Below are positions 19,863-20,720 of a DNA stretch of 20,720 bases, piece after piece; position 1 is the first letter of the stretch, and each line of letters begins with the position of its first letter. The DNA lies in IMG/VR virus record IMGVR_UViG_3300025881_000108, positions 1 to 20,720 of that record. One strand, written 5' to 3'. The notes below the pieces were generated by a model. It did not search any database. It was not told the origin of the DNA and saw only the letters and a list, made by a program, of their open reading frames with translations. Origin of the DNA: a virus. A program made the translations under genes and the position numbers.

Positions 19863-20720
19863 ATGCAACCATGGAAAGTGATACAAGAACTTGAATCGGA
19901 TAACAGCCGATTGAAGAAAGAGGCAATCATTAAAAGGGAGAGCGATGCGGATAACATCAGATTCTTCAACGGCATAGGAGCGGCCTTGGACGGCTTTAGA
20001 ACATTTGGAGTCCAGAAGGTGCCAGTTGCTAAAAAAGATGGCACAGGAATCACACAGACAGAATTCGATGATGTTTTGAGACAGTTGGAGGATAGAACCC
20101 TAACAGGCAATGCCATGAAGGATGTGATCCAAGACCTATGTGATAGGTCAAACATGGAACAATGGAATGATTGGTATCGTAGGATCCTGATCAAGGACCT
20201 TAGATGTGGGATGACCCACAAGACCGTGAACAAGTTTAGCACAATGAAGGTACCTGTTTTTGAATGTATGTTGGCCACAGACTCTGCCAAGCATGAGAAG
20301 AAAATGGTGGGAGAGATGCTGATAGAACCCAAACTAGACGGGGTCAGGGTGATCGTGATATGTGATGTGGACAAGGACGAGGTGAAACTGTTCTCAAGGA
20401 ACGGTAAGGAGTTGTCTAACTTTCCAGAAATCAATAAGCAGTTTGACGAGATGTTGGATCAGATGTCGGAGAGCATGGTGTTCGATGGTGAGGTCATGAG
20501 CGATGACTTCCAGACATTGATGAGAGAGATACACAGAAAGGGCGGAGCAAAGACAAAGGATGCCAAACTTAATCTGTTTGATTGTATGCCACTCCATAAT
20601 TTCATGGACGGCAGTTGTGTTGATCCTATCACGGAGAGAAAGAAATGGTTAGACAAGTACGAGTTCGGCCCAAATGTTAATGTGGTCGAGTCTGTGAGGA
20701 TCAATTTGAGTGACGCAGAT
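19863..20720 (+). CDS. 30: ATP-dependent DNA ligase, T4 gp30-like, 3' partial
   Basis: 286 residues are seen; the frame is open at the window end. An N-terminal helical domain includes TLTGNAMKDVIQDL (79-92) and RRILIKDLRCGMT (106-118), closely resembling the T4 gp30 segments 'KLTGNA' and 'RRVMMRDLECG'. The adenylation domain follows: EPKLDGVR at 155-162 with K157 as the AMP-accepting lysine (motif I), LFSRNG at 176-181 (motif III), FDGE at 207-210 (motif IV). Motifs V and VI and the OB domain lie beyond the edge. It seals nicks in phage DNA replication and repair. Codes from the ATG at 19863, overlapping nothing; the neighbour's stop ends at 19861. Confidence 0.9.
   Translation, partial: MQPWKVIQELESDNSRLKKEAIIKRESDADNIRFFNGIGAALDGFRTFGVQKVPVAKKDGTGITQTEFDDVLRQLEDRTLTGNAMKDVIQDLCDRSNMEQWNDWYRRILIKDLRCGMTHKTVNKFSTMKVPVFECMLATDSAKHEKKMVGEMLIEPKLDGVRVIVICDVDKDEVKLFSRNGKELSNFPEINKQFDEMLDQMSESMVFDGEVMSDDFQTLMREIHRKGGAKTKDAKLNLFDCMPLHNFMDGSCVDPITERKKWLDKYEFGPNVNVVESVRINLSDAD

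Noticed and set aside
19844-20704. Minus-strand frames opposite the DNA ligase
   Set aside because: The plus frame contains ligase motifs I, III and IV in order; the antisense frames are incidental.

Overview
This window looks like part of a marine T4-like (myovirus-type) phage genome rather than a cellular chromosome. Genes are short, packed and often overlap by 1-14 bases. The right end carries an ATP-dependent DNA ligase of T4 gp30 type. A SleB-type cell-wall hydrolase and many small proteins resemble conserved unknowns of T4-like cyanophages and pelagiphages. No rRNA, tRNA, IS element, integrase or CRISPR array was found. The host cannot be read from the sequence; a marine proteobacterium is plausible given the transporter genes, but this is inference.

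Left part (1-6930): a glycosyltransferase-like gene enters from the left on the + strand and meets a long minus-strand gene train head on. In transcription order the train is tctA-like permease, tctC-like solute receptor, sulfotransferase-like protein, 2OG-Fe(II) oxygenase-like protein, methyltransferase, a small unknown, and a protein with the motif order of a nucleotidyltransferase or polynucleotide ligase. The first four overlap or abut and look like one auxiliary-metabolism cassette. No tctB is visible.

Middle (7023-12687): a two-helix membrane protein, two small minus-strand genes, a DUF1178 zinc-ribbon protein, and an isolated basic protein between a consensus sigma-70 promoter and a strong intrinsic terminator. 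Then comes a minus-strand block with two unknowns, a UDP-sugar dehydrogenase and a second glycosyltransferase-like gene, together a likely sugar or surface-glycan module.

Junction (12688-14723): two very basic proteins, both starting MKI-x-EI, are divergently transcribed around a 12-bp triplicated repeat. Three small minus-strand genes, possibly four, follow from their own promoter.

Right part (14724-20720): three plus-strand operons of small, probably early, genes. Each starts with a near-identical TTGACG-N16-TATACT promoter, an inverted repeat over the -10, and an AAGGAGTTGAA leader. The third operon ends with a SleB hydrolase, a 42-residue membrane protein and the DNA ligase, which is cut by the window edge.

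Two modes of gene start appear. The right-hand operons use sigma-70 promoters with strong Shine-Dalgarno leaders. Several other genes have a TAAATAC box (close to the T4 late-promoter core) only 4-7 bases before ATG and no Shine-Dalgarno, which would give leaderless or near-leaderless messages.
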